Below are positions 1 through 9,374 of a stretch of DNA of 37,087 bases, piece after piece. The position numbers were made by a program, and so were the translations under genes. The notes below the pieces were generated by a model. That model had not been told where the DNA came from and did no database searches. It saw only the letters and a program-made list of their open reading frames with translations. The stretch is from IMG/VR virus record IMGVR_UViG_3300025873_000001, positions 1 through 37,087 of that record. One strand, written 5' to 3'. Source of the stretch: a virus. How positions within the stretch are numbered: position 1 is the stretch's first letter; every line of letters begins with the position of its first letter.

Positions 1-127
1 AATGAAGTGGTTGATACGTAACTTGCTGGCTTGCAGTCTGTCCAAGTCTCCGCTTGCGCTGAAGTTACTGGGTCAGAGGTCCATATTTCATTGTCCTTAC
101 AGTCCTTCAGGACCATCTTATAAGAGC
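1..127. repeat. 127-bp end overlap, copy 1 (circular genome closure)
   Basis: These bases are identical to the last 127 bases of the window. An exact 127-base overlap is what a de Bruijn assembler leaves at the ends of a circular contig when its largest k-mer is 127. The tailspike reading frame continues uninterrupted across the join, so the repeat marks closure and is probably not a packaged terminal repeat. Unit length is therefore 36,960 bp. Confidence 0.95.
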
Positions 128-323
128 CATCCAAATAAATATTTGCATAGCCCTCACCGTTTAAGATTACCGGATTAGTATTCTCAACAACCTGATCTTC
201 AGATTGATATGTTGGCTTAGGTACGTTTGTTCTTGCCTGGTATGTGTAAAGCTTACCAAAGGCTAGAGGTTTGCCGTTTCGGTCCCAAGCGTAAAACTTT
301 GGTCCTATCATTGCGACTGCCAT
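1..323 (-). CDS. Tailspike protein, N-terminal part (gene crosses the window ends)
   Basis: This is the 5' end of the tailspike gene, whose remainder lies at 34932-37087. ATG at 323 is preceded by AGGAG at 332-336, which lies inside the last codons of the giant gene. Translation from 323 reaches the frame at 116 (equal to 37076) after 69 codons without a stop, giving a 783-aa protein. Residues 1 to about 85 contain GKPLAFGKLYTY, NTNPVILNGEGYANIYLDG and SYKMVLKD, the pattern of the N-terminal virion-attachment domain found on many podovirus tailspikes. This part should anchor the spike to the tail hub; the enzymatic and receptor part follows in the other segment. The start is firm because of the Shine-Dalgarno and the single base between the giant gene's stop and this ATG. 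Confidence 0.93.
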   Translation of the reverse strand, partial: MAVAMIGPKFYAWDRNGKPLAFGKLYTYQARTNVPKPTYQSEDQVVENTNPVILNGEGYANIYLDGSYKMVLKDCKDNEIWTSDPVTSAQAETWTDCKPASYVSTTS

Positions 324-324
324 G

Positions 325-3300
325 TTATTTCTCCTGATTCGCTTCTCGTTTGGCCTTCTGCAAAGCCTGATTAGCTTGGTTATAGTACGTTTCAAATGCT
401 TTATTGCGAGCAAGCCATAGCTTATCCATCTGCTCGCGCTTTTCTTTACCAGACAAATTTTTGTCATATTTAATTTTTAGCTCGGCGGTTTTTATTCCCT
501 CTTTACCATACATTAGTTTAATTAACTGATTCATAGAATCATTGAGGCCAAAAAGAACCTCTTTCTCTTTTCCAGATAGGCCATAAAAATTATCATCTTT
601 AAACTTACCAGTACCGCCTTGACCTTTAATTTGTCGGCGAACATCTACGGTTTGCTTGAAGGTTGACACTATTTTATCAGACTGTTCTTTTAGGTTGAAA
701 AACTTCTCCATATTAGCAGTGGTCGGGCGAACATCAGGAGTTAAGAAGCGGCGCAAGAATACATTTTCTGACAACTTACGATCTGGCTTTTCTCCAAACT
801 TCGACTCATCCCAAAGAAGGTGATCGGTTCCAGCCATTAGGTAGCCACCAAGATAACCAGTGTAAGCCTTAAACATATGCTCAGCCTTAATAGGGCTTAC
901 GCCTAAAGCCTCACCCATACGAACAAAGGTTTCACTTGTATTTGAGGTGTACTGTTCAGGCGCTTCAACATCAGAAAGAGATTGCGGAACAACTGGCGCA
1001 CCTGTCCACTTCTCATTGCGAACAAGATCCCACCATCCCGTCATCATAGCCGGAGTTCCATCAATTCCGTACATTTGAGTTAAGGTCCATAGCATACCGT
1101 CAGCGAACTCTTTCCCTTTGTCGTCCTCTACATACTTTGCAAATAGTTCAGGCATCGTTGCATACACAAAACCAACATCATAAGGGCGAGGAATTTTAAC
1201 GAACTGACCGTCACCGATTTTAATATGCCAGTTAGTTCTTTTTTCGTAATCCGGTATTGCTTTGTAATCTTCGTCATCTTTATTCACCAAATAAAGGATC
1301 AGAGTCGGCACCGTGATACCAAGAAACGCCTTCATAGCCATAGCTGCAGGGTTTCCGTCATAACGCTTGCTTACTGCCGCTTCTCTAAATACACGATCCT
1401 GTGATTGAACCATCGCGTTTAGGAACGGAACTGTGCGAATGTAGCCAGTCAGGAACCTGTTAGCACCAAGAACACTAAAGTCAGTTGAGATCTCTCTCGC
1501 ATCAAAACCAGCGTCCATATCAGACTTCATATTTTTCTTGGCAAGTCTGTATTCACCAATACGAGTACCGTACTCAAAAGCACTCGCTAAGTTATCAATA
1601 CTGCTTAGTAATCTTTCCGGGCCGGTCATAACGCCGAACTCATCAAGCTTAACTCTTCGTCTTGCCTGGCTATCACGAGTTGCACCCTCAAGGCGGCTTG
1701 AGTGACCACCACCGGAGCGAATGAAGTCCTGGTAATACTTGTCTTTAGCTAAAAACGAATACATTCCCTGGAACGAACTGATAAAAGGCTTGAAGTTGTT
1801 CTTGCTAAGGAATGTCGCGCCAACCGTATCACGCACCAGGTTAGCCCCGGTGAACTCAATTCCTAGCGTAATGGTACGGGTAAAGAAGTTTTTAACCCCG
1901 AACATCACATTCATAAATGAACTGTAGCTTTCAGGGTTCATTGACATAAGCATTTCTTGAAGTAGCGGATCTTGCACTTCGTAATATTTAGGCTTGCCAT
2001 TGATGATCACTGAATCAACGATATTACCCGACTCATTAACGCGAGGCGCAACACCGTGTTGCCAGAAGGTAAGCAGTTCTTTACTAGCTAAATCAAGATC
2101 ACCCTCTATCTCAATCCCGTTAGCCTCAAGTACCTTACTTATCTTGGCTTGCATTTCATCGGCGTAAACCTGAACAGGCTTAGAGTCCGGCGCTATTCTT
2201 GTCGCAAAAATTGCCCCGTCCTTATGCCCTGAAATGTATTGATAAAGTCGCTGCTTAGCTCGGTTGTTTAATGCTGATCGGACGTTTGCCGTTATGCCGT
2301 CTTGAATATTTACCAAAATATCATTCAGGTTAGCGGTACCACCTTTCAGCTTTTGGAAGCCGGCACTAGCCGCACCTTTACCACCAGCAAGCTGATCACG
2401 GATACGGTTGAAAGGTACATAGTCCTTGTTCATTGACTGCATTGTTTTACGGCCTTCAGGCGTAACCATTCCAGCCTCTTCGTAAAAGTCCATCATGCGA
2501 TCATTAAACTGTTGATATTCTTTCTGGATAGATTCAAACACCGGGTAGTCTTTACCAAGGCGAGCCCATTCCTTAGCTGTTTCTTTAGGGATTAGATTTT
2601 CACGCTTCTGGCGGTGAAGTTCTAACGCTCGGCGGCCAGCAAAGTAACGCATTAGCAAGTCAATCTTCTGATCTCCTTCATGCTCAGGCTTCAGCTTGAT
2701 TGTTTTAACTGGCTCCATTACTTCATGTAAGCTTTTACCGCTACGCTTCAGATCGCCTTTATCGTCAAACTGAACGGTTCCATAGTTGAGAATGTAATCA
2801 GAAATACCTTCCGCACCACCATTAGCAATTCTAAATTGCTTCCAGGCTGACTCTTCAACGGTGCCAATTTTACGGGTTAGCTCTTGCTCAACCTTTCTAG
2901 CTGCGTGGAAGCGGTCAATAACTTGCTGACGAATACGCGAATCACGGCGATAAGCCCACTCGTTAAAGCGCTGTTTAAATGAAACGTCCTGACCAATTAA
3001 CGCTTGGCCTAACTTATCAGGACCCTGGAAGTAGAACTTGTGCATTAGGTCCTGCATATCACGCATAGGATTAAGCAGTTTACGATCACGCGCTAACTCA
3101 TTGGTAAACGCATCGTAGAACTTAGGCGCTCTCAATTGCGCTTCATTGGCATTCGTTAACCATAGACGCACAAACTCAGCGAACCCTTCAATTTTTTCAA
3201 TCTTCGGATCAGCATCGGTATAGCTAAGCGCTGCCACTTCACTAGAATATTTCGGATCTTTATAAAGCTTCTGGAAGTTAGGCAAAGTGATATTTGAATA

Positions 3301-6300
3301 CACATCAAGGTAGTGGGCCATTTCATGCGCCAATACTTCAACGTCATTCTTGCGGCGCGTTCTGATCTCACCAACGTTAGGACGATAGAAACCTTCAGCA
3401 GACTTACCTTTGATTTTTCCAAAGTAAATGCGGCGGCCAGTTATCTTAATCAGCTTACTCATGATCGGCTCAATTCGTTGAGGCGCATCAGGTATCTTTA
3501 ACTTGCGACCTTCAATGGTTACAAAGTCACGGCGCTCAGGTATCCCGGTTGAACGGAACATGCCAATGAAGTTATGACCAGGCGCATGAAACACACGTTC
3601 ACCATCTTTCGGTGTAGGTGAAACTTTGCTGTCATCCTTTTTGTAGTTAAGCGTGTTAGTGTCGTTTTTCTCAATCGTCACCATTACAGTGTTAACTCCA
3701 GTAGAACGCTCTGAACCTTTAAAGCTTCCCTCTGGTAAGTCTTCAATGTAACTGCCGGCATCATCAAGCCATTCACGGAACTCAACCGCCTTCTTACGAG
3801 AGTTCTTCACACCAGCCCCCATGATAGCCACAAGTTTTCCACCAGGCTTTAACAGGTCATAAGCATGTTTTACATGGTCAATATCCTGGAAGTTTTCAAA
3901 AGGTGGGTTCATCACAATGCGGTCATACTGCTTGCCGGAGTATTCAAGGAAGTCATTGCCAACAACGTTATAGCCTTTTACCTCAAGCAATGAAGCAAGT
4001 GACGTATTGTATTCAACAACATCAAGCGAGGCATCCGGCGCGGAAATCATGATCTGATCTGCAATGTTACCTTTACCAGCGGAAGGCTCTAAAACCTCAT
4101 GCCCTGGTTTAATGTCTGCATAGTCAATCATCTGATCAACTAATGGCGTAGGAGTAGGAAAGAAGCCTTCAATCTTCTTTCCAACTAAATCACGCTCAAG
4201 CTTTTTAACTGGGTCCTCTTGTCGCTTAGCAACTCGAAGAGAATCAAGCTCACGAATAGCGGCGCGTAACTGCTCACCAGTAGATATACCCAACTTGCCT
4301 AATCGGTTTAATGTTGCGACCTGATCCGGTAGCCAGCTAAGAGAATAAGCTTCAAGCAATCCGGCTTTATTGGCTGCCATGATCTTGTCACCTTGCTCTT
4401 TCGTAAGCTTACGAAGTGAATCACGCTTACCTTTTGGCAACTTGCGAAGCTCAGCAGATAGGCGAGCATAACCGCGCTTACCTTTTAAGGTATCGGCTAC
4501 ACGTTCAATGATTCCGCTATCAAGCTCGATACCAGGAAAATCAACAAGGTTAATGTAGTCGTCAACCGTTACACCCTCTTTTAGTGGTCGGCTAATTGAG
4601 TAACCATCAAACGAACCTTGCTCATACAGTTCATTAGGTATTGCACGTTTCTGAATGGTGATCAGCTCTTCAAGCTGTGTAACCTGGCTCATTTTTCCAA
4701 GGTGTTTAAGCTCACCTTCCTGAAGCTTGACGGCGATATTGCGAACTGTCTTAGCTAAAGCGAGTTGCTTCTCAGCTCTCTCAGTGGCGTTAGCAGCCAT
4801 TGAGGCGCGTCTTGCTGTGTTAGCTTGTCTTGGTCGGTTAATCTCTTCTGTGGCCTTGGCTTCCATTTTTTCAGCCATATTTAGAAGCTTGTCAGCATTC
4901 TTTGACTGCTTCACTTCAGCTTTAGCTTCTGCAAAGTCGCTTTTATCCACATCTTTGCCAGATAGTAACTGTTCAAACTGATCAGCCGCCTCAACCGTTT
5001 TGAATTGAAAGCCTGGTATCGCATCACCTTTTGAGTAAGAAGAGTAATAGCCGCCTAACTGCTTAGCCTTTCCGCTTAACTCTCTGAACTGCTCTTTAGG
5101 TACACGACCAACCATTTTAACCACAAATAGATCAGCACCCGTTTTGGTGTGCTTGGTTTGGGCTCGCTCAGTGGTTACGGCTTCAGTTTCAGCCTTGACA
5201 ACTTCAGGCTTAACTTCTGCCATTGATTCAGCAACAAGCTCGTCATAAGCGGCCAGTTGTTCAGGGCTCATTTTGTCTTTACCGCGAACACGGATGAACT
5301 CTTTAAACTCTGGCAAGGTTTCAGGGTTAGATAGTGATTTAACAAACTCATCTTTACGCTGCTTCATTTGAGCGCGGTATTCACGTTGCTTCTCGTAAGC
5401 TGCATCTACATCGGCTTGAGTCTGCTTGTTAATCTTCTCCATCATTTGTTGTTCGTAGGTTTTAGAACCGCCAAATATGGTAAACGTAGCATCACCCATA
5501 ACGTGAGCCGCAAGCATTGACTCATACGCACTCTTAACCATTTGAGGCTTTTTAAGGTCGGAGCGCGGCGAGTGAGTTATCTCTTGAAGCATTGCCTTGG
5601 TGAACTTGCGATCACTCATCTTGGCAATGATAGCGTCTTTGTTTTTAACCAGACTTTCAGCATCGGCTTTAATTTCGGCAACAGTAGCGGTTTGATTGGC
5701 TACCGATTCCATGAAAGAACGATAAGCTTTTGCTGGCTCAGTGGCGTAGTCTGCTTTAGGCGTTGGCACTTTATCAGCATCAGTTAAGCCTTTACCTTTC
5801 TTCTTGCTAACAGCTTCGACAACTTCAGACATTGGTTTGGTTGGCTTTTTAACTGGCTCCGGCTTATCAGCTTTAACGATAGAACCAAAGTCATGCCATA
5901 CGCCTTTAATCTTTGCTTGCTGCTTGGATTGAGAAATGCCCTCAATTTCACCACCATCAAAGAATGTGCCTTTGCTATCACTCTTTATTGCCTTGGCATA
6001 ATCGCCGCGAGTGAATGACTGTTCAGCCGGACCGCCTTCACTATCTTTAGCGTTCCAGTTGGTAAAGGTGTCTTTCTCTTTAGGTGAAGGTTGCGCCGCT
6101 GGCTCTGGTTTTGGCGCTTTAGCTTCTTCCGTGATCGCTGGCTTCTCATCAGTTACCGCCTTTTCAGGTTGAGATTTAAGCTCTTGGGTTAACTTAGGGT
6201 TAGTGTGCCAGTTTTGCCAATCACGTTTTTGCTCTTTCAGTTCAGCAATACGGGCCTTGATTGCTTCAGGGTTTTTAACGTCAACGCCTTCTTTAGCGGC

Positions 6301-8445
6301 TAACTCTGGTTGCTTAGCTGCGCCCTGTACCGCCGACAAAGTTTTTTGAATTTCGCTTTGCTTTTTAACTGCTGCTTTCGCCAGGTTTTCAGCTTCAACC
6401 ATAGCAGAGTCATCAAACCCAAACAGATCACCGCTTTGCTGTGCGGTTTCGTCTGTCATAGTCTTAACGGCTTTCACCATGTTTTCAGCAACGGCAATAG
6501 TTTTACCTTCTTGAATGGCCTTAATGCCAACAGCTTGAAGCTTTTCATTGCGTGGTGCCGCCTCTGCTATTCGAGTTGCGGCCTCATCGGTTAGCTGATC
6601 GTTTCGGTGGCTGGTAATGAGCGCATCACTTCCTTCAGTTGCGATTGTGAAAGCCCGTTTGCCCGTCTGCCTTGCCAATATTCCTTGTGACTCTGCTTCT
6701 TGTTTTCTTGGCTTTGTTGCTTTGATGAAATCGACATAATCTTTTACCTTACCTTGACCTTCACGGATGTTAAGCATCGCATCAAGCACAGCCGCCTGAT
6801 CTGCTCCGAAACCTTCAGACTCATAATGATATTGAGCCGGGATTGTTTTTTCTCCACTGCGTTCAGCTAAGTCTAAACGATGGCGACCGCTGATCACCTC
6901 TTTGCGGCCATCTTCACGGACCCAAATTTGAATAGGAGCAACGCCAGTTCTTTCAAACTTACCGCCCAGTGGTTCAACAACGCCTTTAACGTTAGCCCCC
7001 TCTTTAAATTGAGGAACGTCTTCACTAATGGTTATTTCTTCAATCGGTGCTTCAACAACTTCCTTGCCAACGATTTGCTGCTTAACTGGCTTTTCTTCAG
7101 GAAGCTCAAGCGCAACAGGTTCTTGCTCAGTAGTTTGAGCCTTATCAATTTCAAACTCTTGCTTTTCAACTGGTTTTACTTGCTCAGGTTTAGCCTGTGG
7201 TTCTTTTTCTTTAAGCTCTTGTTTTTGTTGTGGTTTTTGCTCTTGTTGAATTTGGGCTTGCTCAGGTGATAGAGCTTTAATGGCTGCCTGCTCAGCATCA
7301 GGAAGTGAAACATCAAACTCGCTTTCGATTTGGGTTTCGATAAGTTTTTCTTGATCTCGCTTATTCATGCGATCTGCTACTGGCCCAGTTGCCAGTGACA
7401 TAGTAGTACCAGCACCAGCGCCAATGATAGCGCCTTCAACCATTCGATCTAATGCTTCGGCCAGTGTCATGTCTGGCTTAATGTAACCTTTATCTATACC
7501 AGCTTGTAGCGCTTGAGTGACAGCCTCCTGACCTCCTTCAGTAACACCAGCTTTTGCTAGGTCTGTTAAAACCTTTCCGGTAGGCTTGAGCAAAGTCATA
7601 ACCGGAATGGCTGAAGGGATAGCTTCAGCGGCGGCAATAAGTGTTGAATATTTATCAGCTTCTTGAGGAGTTAAACCCTCAAGACGGCCAGACTCATAAG
7701 CACCACCCTTTGCTTGAGCGAGCATTAAGCCAAGACCAATATCAGGACGGCGACCAACTAAAGAAACTCCCAAAGTTGGAAGCATATTAATAACAGATCC
7801 GGTAATCGCTTCTGAGTAGTAACCAGGCGAACCCTTTTCAAACTCACTCGGCTTCATTTCCGCCCTGGTTTCTTGGCTGATCTTTTTACCCTTATCAGCC
7901 AGCCAGGTTGAAAGCGGTTTGTTCGCTCTGGCGAAATTGACATAGTTATCATAGTCACCCTTAAACATTCGCATACCAAAGGAATCTTTCTCTTGCTCAA
8001 ACTGCTCTGGCGTCATTACCTCACCTTGCTGAAGCATACCAGCAACTTGAAGCTTTGCTTGTGGAAGTGCGCCTTCAAATCCTGAAACAATACCGCCTCC
8101 TATTTCAGAAAGCTTAGAGCTCACAAGCTCTAACATGCTTTGCTCTTCAGGAACCTTCATTGCGGTGCCAGTGAATCCGTCAATATCTTTCTGCTTTGGT
8201 TGTGGCTGTAGATTTGAGGTGATAAATCCAGAACCACCAACAGGTTGCGTTAATGGTTCTTGCTCTTGAATTGGGTTGGTTGCCACTGGTTCAATCGGTG
8301 TGGCCTGGAAACCTATCTTTTGATTAAACTGCTCGATTGGTATATCTGAATAGTATTTATTGTGAAGCGCAGTGACCAACTGATCATCTGGCATATCGTC
8401 ATAGGCTGGATTTTCTGCTCTAAACTTTGCAATGAACTCGCTCAC
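325..8445 (-). CDS. Giant 2,706-aa polyvalent protein with ParB-like, N6-methyltransferase and zincin domains; gp16-position ejection candidate
   Basis: It starts at GTG 8445 behind CAGGAGAG. Seen in order: a short N-terminal motif (about 1-46, YDDMPDDQL) typical of large phage internal proteins; a Gly/Ala-rich hydrophobic region (about 200-360); a Q/K/E-rich linker (about 390-455); a ParB-like segment with GRHR at 520-523; an associated domain near 1097-1158; an Ala/Lys/Glu helical stretch (about 1165-1240); an N6-adenine methyltransferase fold (about 1425-1592) with EPSAGKGN at 1453-1460 and NPPF at 1513-1516; a zincin with HEMAH at 1707-1711 and candidate third ligand E1757 in GFAEF; and a long C-terminal region (about 1790-2706) resembling large-polyvalent-protein C-terminal domains, with one hydrophobic segment near 2367. 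It sits where P22 has gp16 (609 aa), just before the tailspike, so I infer that it is packaged and ejected with DNA. Function in the host is not shown by sequence; DNA protection and host-protein cleavage are possible. Gene reality is certain, role moderate. Confidence 0.85.
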   Translation of the reverse strand: MSEFIAKFRAENPAYDDMPDDQLVTALHNKYYSDIPIEQFNQKIGFQATPIEPVATNPIQEQEPLTQPVGGSGFITSNLQPQPKQKDIDGFTGTAMKVPEEQSMLELVSSKLSEIGGGIVSGFEGALPQAKLQVAGMLQQGEVMTPEQFEQEKDSFGMRMFKGDYDNYVNFARANKPLSTWLADKGKKISQETRAEMKPSEFEKGSPGYYSEAITGSVINMLPTLGVSLVGRRPDIGLGLMLAQAKGGAYESGRLEGLTPQEADKYSTLIAAAEAIPSAIPVMTLLKPTGKVLTDLAKAGVTEGGQEAVTQALQAGIDKGYIKPDMTLAEALDRMVEGAIIGAGAGTTMSLATGPVADRMNKRDQEKLIETQIESEFDVSLPDAEQAAIKALSPEQAQIQQEQKPQQKQELKEKEPQAKPEQVKPVEKQEFEIDKAQTTEQEPVALELPEEKPVKQQIVGKEVVEAPIEEITISEDVPQFKEGANVKGVVEPLGGKFERTGVAPIQIWVREDGRKEVISGRHRLDLAERSGEKTIPAQYHYESEGFGADQAAVLDAMLNIREGQGKVKDYVDFIKATKPRKQEAESQGILARQTGKRAFTIATEGSDALITSHRNDQLTDEAATRIAEAAPRNEKLQAVGIKAIQEGKTIAVAENMVKAVKTMTDETAQQSGDLFGFDDSAMVEAENLAKAAVKKQSEIQKTLSAVQGAAKQPELAAKEGVDVKNPEAIKARIAELKEQKRDWQNWHTNPKLTQELKSQPEKAVTDEKPAITEEAKAPKPEPAAQPSPKEKDTFTNWNAKDSEGGPAEQSFTRGDYAKAIKSDSKGTFFDGGEIEGISQSKQQAKIKGVWHDFGSIVKADKPEPVKKPTKPMSEVVEAVSKKKGKGLTDADKVPTPKADYATEPAKAYRSFMESVANQTATVAEIKADAESLVKNKDAIIAKMSDRKFTKAMLQEITHSPRSDLKKPQMVKSAYESMLAAHVMGDATFTIFGGSKTYEQQMMEKINKQTQADVDAAYEKQREYRAQMKQRKDEFVKSLSNPETLPEFKEFIRVRGKDKMSPEQLAAYDELVAESMAEVKPEVVKAETEAVTTERAQTKHTKTGADLFVVKMVGRVPKEQFRELSGKAKQLGGYYSSYSKGDAIPGFQFKTVEAADQFEQLLSGKDVDKSDFAEAKAEVKQSKNADKLLNMAEKMEAKATEEINRPRQANTARRASMAANATERAEKQLALAKTVRNIAVKLQEGELKHLGKMSQVTQLEELITIQKRAIPNELYEQGSFDGYSISRPLKEGVTVDDYINLVDFPGIELDSGIIERVADTLKGKRGYARLSAELRKLPKGKRDSLRKLTKEQGDKIMAANKAGLLEAYSLSWLPDQVATLNRLGKLGISTGEQLRAAIRELDSLRVAKRQEDPVKKLERDLVGKKIEGFFPTPTPLVDQMIDYADIKPGHEVLEPSAGKGNIADQIMISAPDASLDVVEYNTSLASLLEVKGYNVVGNDFLEYSGKQYDRIVMNPPFENFQDIDHVKHAYDLLKPGGKLVAIMGAGVKNSRKKAVEFREWLDDAGSYIEDLPEGSFKGSERSTGVNTVMVTIEKNDTNTLNYKKDDSKVSPTPKDGERVFHAPGHNFIGMFRSTGIPERRDFVTIEGRKLKIPDAPQRIEPIMSKLIKITGRRIYFGKIKGKSAEGFYRPNVGEIRTRRKNDVEVLAHEMAHYLDVYSNITLPNFQKLYKDPKYSSEVAALSYTDADPKIEKIEGFAEFVRLWLTNANEAQLRAPKFYDAFTNELARDRKLLNPMRDMQDLMHKFYFQGPDKLGQALIGQDVSFKQRFNEWAYRRDSRIRQQVIDRFHAARKVEQELTRKIGTVEESAWKQFRIANGGAEGISDYILNYGTVQFDDKGDLKRSGKSLHEVMEPVKTIKLKPEHEGDQKIDLLMRYFAGRRALELHRQKRENLIPKETAKEWARLGKDYPVFESIQKEYQQFNDRMMDFYEEAGMVTPEGRKTMQSMNKDYVPFNRIRDQLAGGKGAASAGFQKLKGGTANLNDILVNIQDGITANVRSALNNRAKQRLYQYISGHKDGAIFATRIAPDSKPVQVYADEMQAKISKVLEANGIEIEGDLDLASKELLTFWQHGVAPRVNESGNIVDSVIINGKPKYYEVQDPLLQEMLMSMNPESYSSFMNVMFGVKNFFTRTITLGIEFTGANLVRDTVGATFLSKNNFKPFISSFQGMYSFLAKDKYYQDFIRSGGGHSSRLEGATRDSQARRRVKLDEFGVMTGPERLLSSIDNLASAFEYGTRIGEYRLAKKNMKSDMDAGFDAREISTDFSVLGANRFLTGYIRTVPFLNAMVQSQDRVFREAAVSKRYDGNPAAMAMKAFLGITVPTLILYLVNKDDEDYKAIPDYEKRTNWHIKIGDGQFVKIPRPYDVGFVYATMPELFAKYVEDDKGKEFADGMLWTLTQMYGIDGTPAMMTGWWDLVRNEKWTGAPVVPQSLSDVEAPEQYTSNTSETFVRMGEALGVSPIKAEHMFKAYTGYLGGYLMAGTDHLLWDESKFGEKPDRKLSENVFLRRFLTPDVRPTTANMEKFFNLKEQSDKIVSTFKQTVDVRRQIKGQGGTGKFKDDNFYGLSGKEKEVLFGLNDSMNQLIKLMYGKEGIKTAELKIKYDKNLSGKEKREQMDKLWLARNKAFETYYNQANQALQKAKREANQEK

Positions 8446-8463
8446 GGCGGCTCTCCTGTATCA

Positions 8464-8483
8464 AAGCCCTAATTAAAGGGCTT
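8464..8483 (-). promoter_or_regulatory. Leader hairpin upstream of the giant gene
   Basis: A 7-bp stem (AAGCCCT with AGGGCTT) and 6-nt loop lie between the stop of the 293-aa gene and the ribosome binding site of the giant gene, 18 nt from its GTG start. There is no long T-run, so this is not a strong terminator. It may protect or punctuate the mRNA. Confidence 0.5.
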
Positions 8484-8488
8484 GTTTA

Positions 8489-9370
8489 TCATCTTAGGCC
8501 CAACGGGTCGTTATTATCAACTGTACTACCAGCATCAGGAACTTCAAGCCCAAACATTTGAGCTGCTTGTTTAACTGCTTGTGAACGGGTAACACCACCT
8601 TCACGGAAAATCTTAGTTGCTTCGGTAGCAATACCCTGGACCTTATTTCTAACAGTGGGATCAAGGTTAGTAATATTGCCAGCCTGATCAAATAGACCAC
8701 CAAGCAATTCAACTGACTGGCGATACATTAAGCTTTCATCAGCCGACTTAACGCCACCACCATCTGAACCAGTGCCGGAAGTTTTAACTGGGCGAGTTTT
8801 GCGCTCAACTTCACGACCAGCCTTATACACAACATCTTCGCCACCGACCTGAATAGCTTTAGGGTTTTCAAGAAGCTTATCCATTGCCATTGCTTTAGAT
8901 AGTGAAAGCTCCATGAATTGAGGATCGTATTGCTCTGGTAGCTTTGATTGTACTTCAGGAGATACACCTTGGTACATTAGCTGATAACGGCGAGCTTGTT
9001 CTTCAGGTGTCTTACCTTGAAGCACATACCCAGCAAGTTGGCCCATTTCATCAACTGATCTCTGAGTAGCTTCAAGCTTGCGATCATCCATCTTGGTTAC
9101 AGCATCAATAAATGAAGCGCCACCTTCAGGATCCAATGCTAACAATTGCTGTTGAGCCCCAACGTCACCACCAACCGCTTTTTGACGCAATCCAGTAAGC
9201 ATATTTTTGCGCTCTAATGCTGCCGCTTCTTTTGCTGGTCGCTCTGCAATTTCTCTCTCAGTCTCATCAAGCTGAAGTTGAGATAATCGGTTTTGAGTGC
9301 GAGCACCTTTAACCGCTTCAGTGGTTCTGTAAAGCGAACCAAGATCTATACCATATTGATTAGCTGCCAT
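8489..9370 (-). CDS. Probable ejection (DNA transfer) protein in the gp20 position, 293 aa
   Basis: No family is recognised with confidence. The protein is hydrophilic and helical, rich in Ala, Gln and Glu, without signal peptide or membrane segment. It begins MAANQYGIDLGSLYRTTEAVKG and has a Ser/Gly/Thr-rich hinge near residues 196-210. It lies between the gp7-like protein and the giant protein, the place taken in P22 by gp20 (471 aa), and is clearly shorter than gp20. A GGGG run 7 nt before ATG 9370 supports the start; only four bases separate it from the upstream stop. I infer that it is one of the pilot proteins ejected with the genome to build a trans-envelope channel. The assignment rests mainly on synteny and composition. 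Confidence 0.7.
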   Translation of the reverse strand: MAANQYGIDLGSLYRTTEAVKGARTQNRLSQLQLDETEREIAERPAKEAAALERKNMLTGLRQKAVGGDVGAQQQLLALDPEGGASFIDAVTKMDDRKLEATQRSVDEMGQLAGYVLQGKTPEEQARRYQLMYQGVSPEVQSKLPEQYDPQFMELSLSKAMAMDKLLENPKAIQVGGEDVVYKAGREVERKTRPVKTSGTGSDGGGVKSADESLMYRQSVELLGGLFDQAGNITNLDPTVRNKVQGIATEATKIFREGGVTRSQAVKQAAQMFGLEVPDAGSTVDNNDPLGLR

Positions 9371-9374
9371 GTTG

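Noticed and set aside
1-127. True direct terminal repeat of a T7-like genome
   Set aside because: The exact length of 127 is a common largest assembly k-mer, the repeat falls inside a gene, and the module order is P22-like, for which headful packaging is expected. Read depth would settle it.
6840-6930. Plasmid-style ParB partition function
   Set aside because: The ParB-like segment is one domain in a huge virion-position protein and there is no ParA gene or parS-like array, so a lone partition system is not supported.
6880-7269. 129-aa open frame on the + strand inside the giant gene
   Set aside because: It is antisense to the Q/K/E-rich linker codons, with Leu/Phe-rich low-complexity translation and no ribosome binding site; similar open frames opposite coding regions elsewhere were left out for the same reason.
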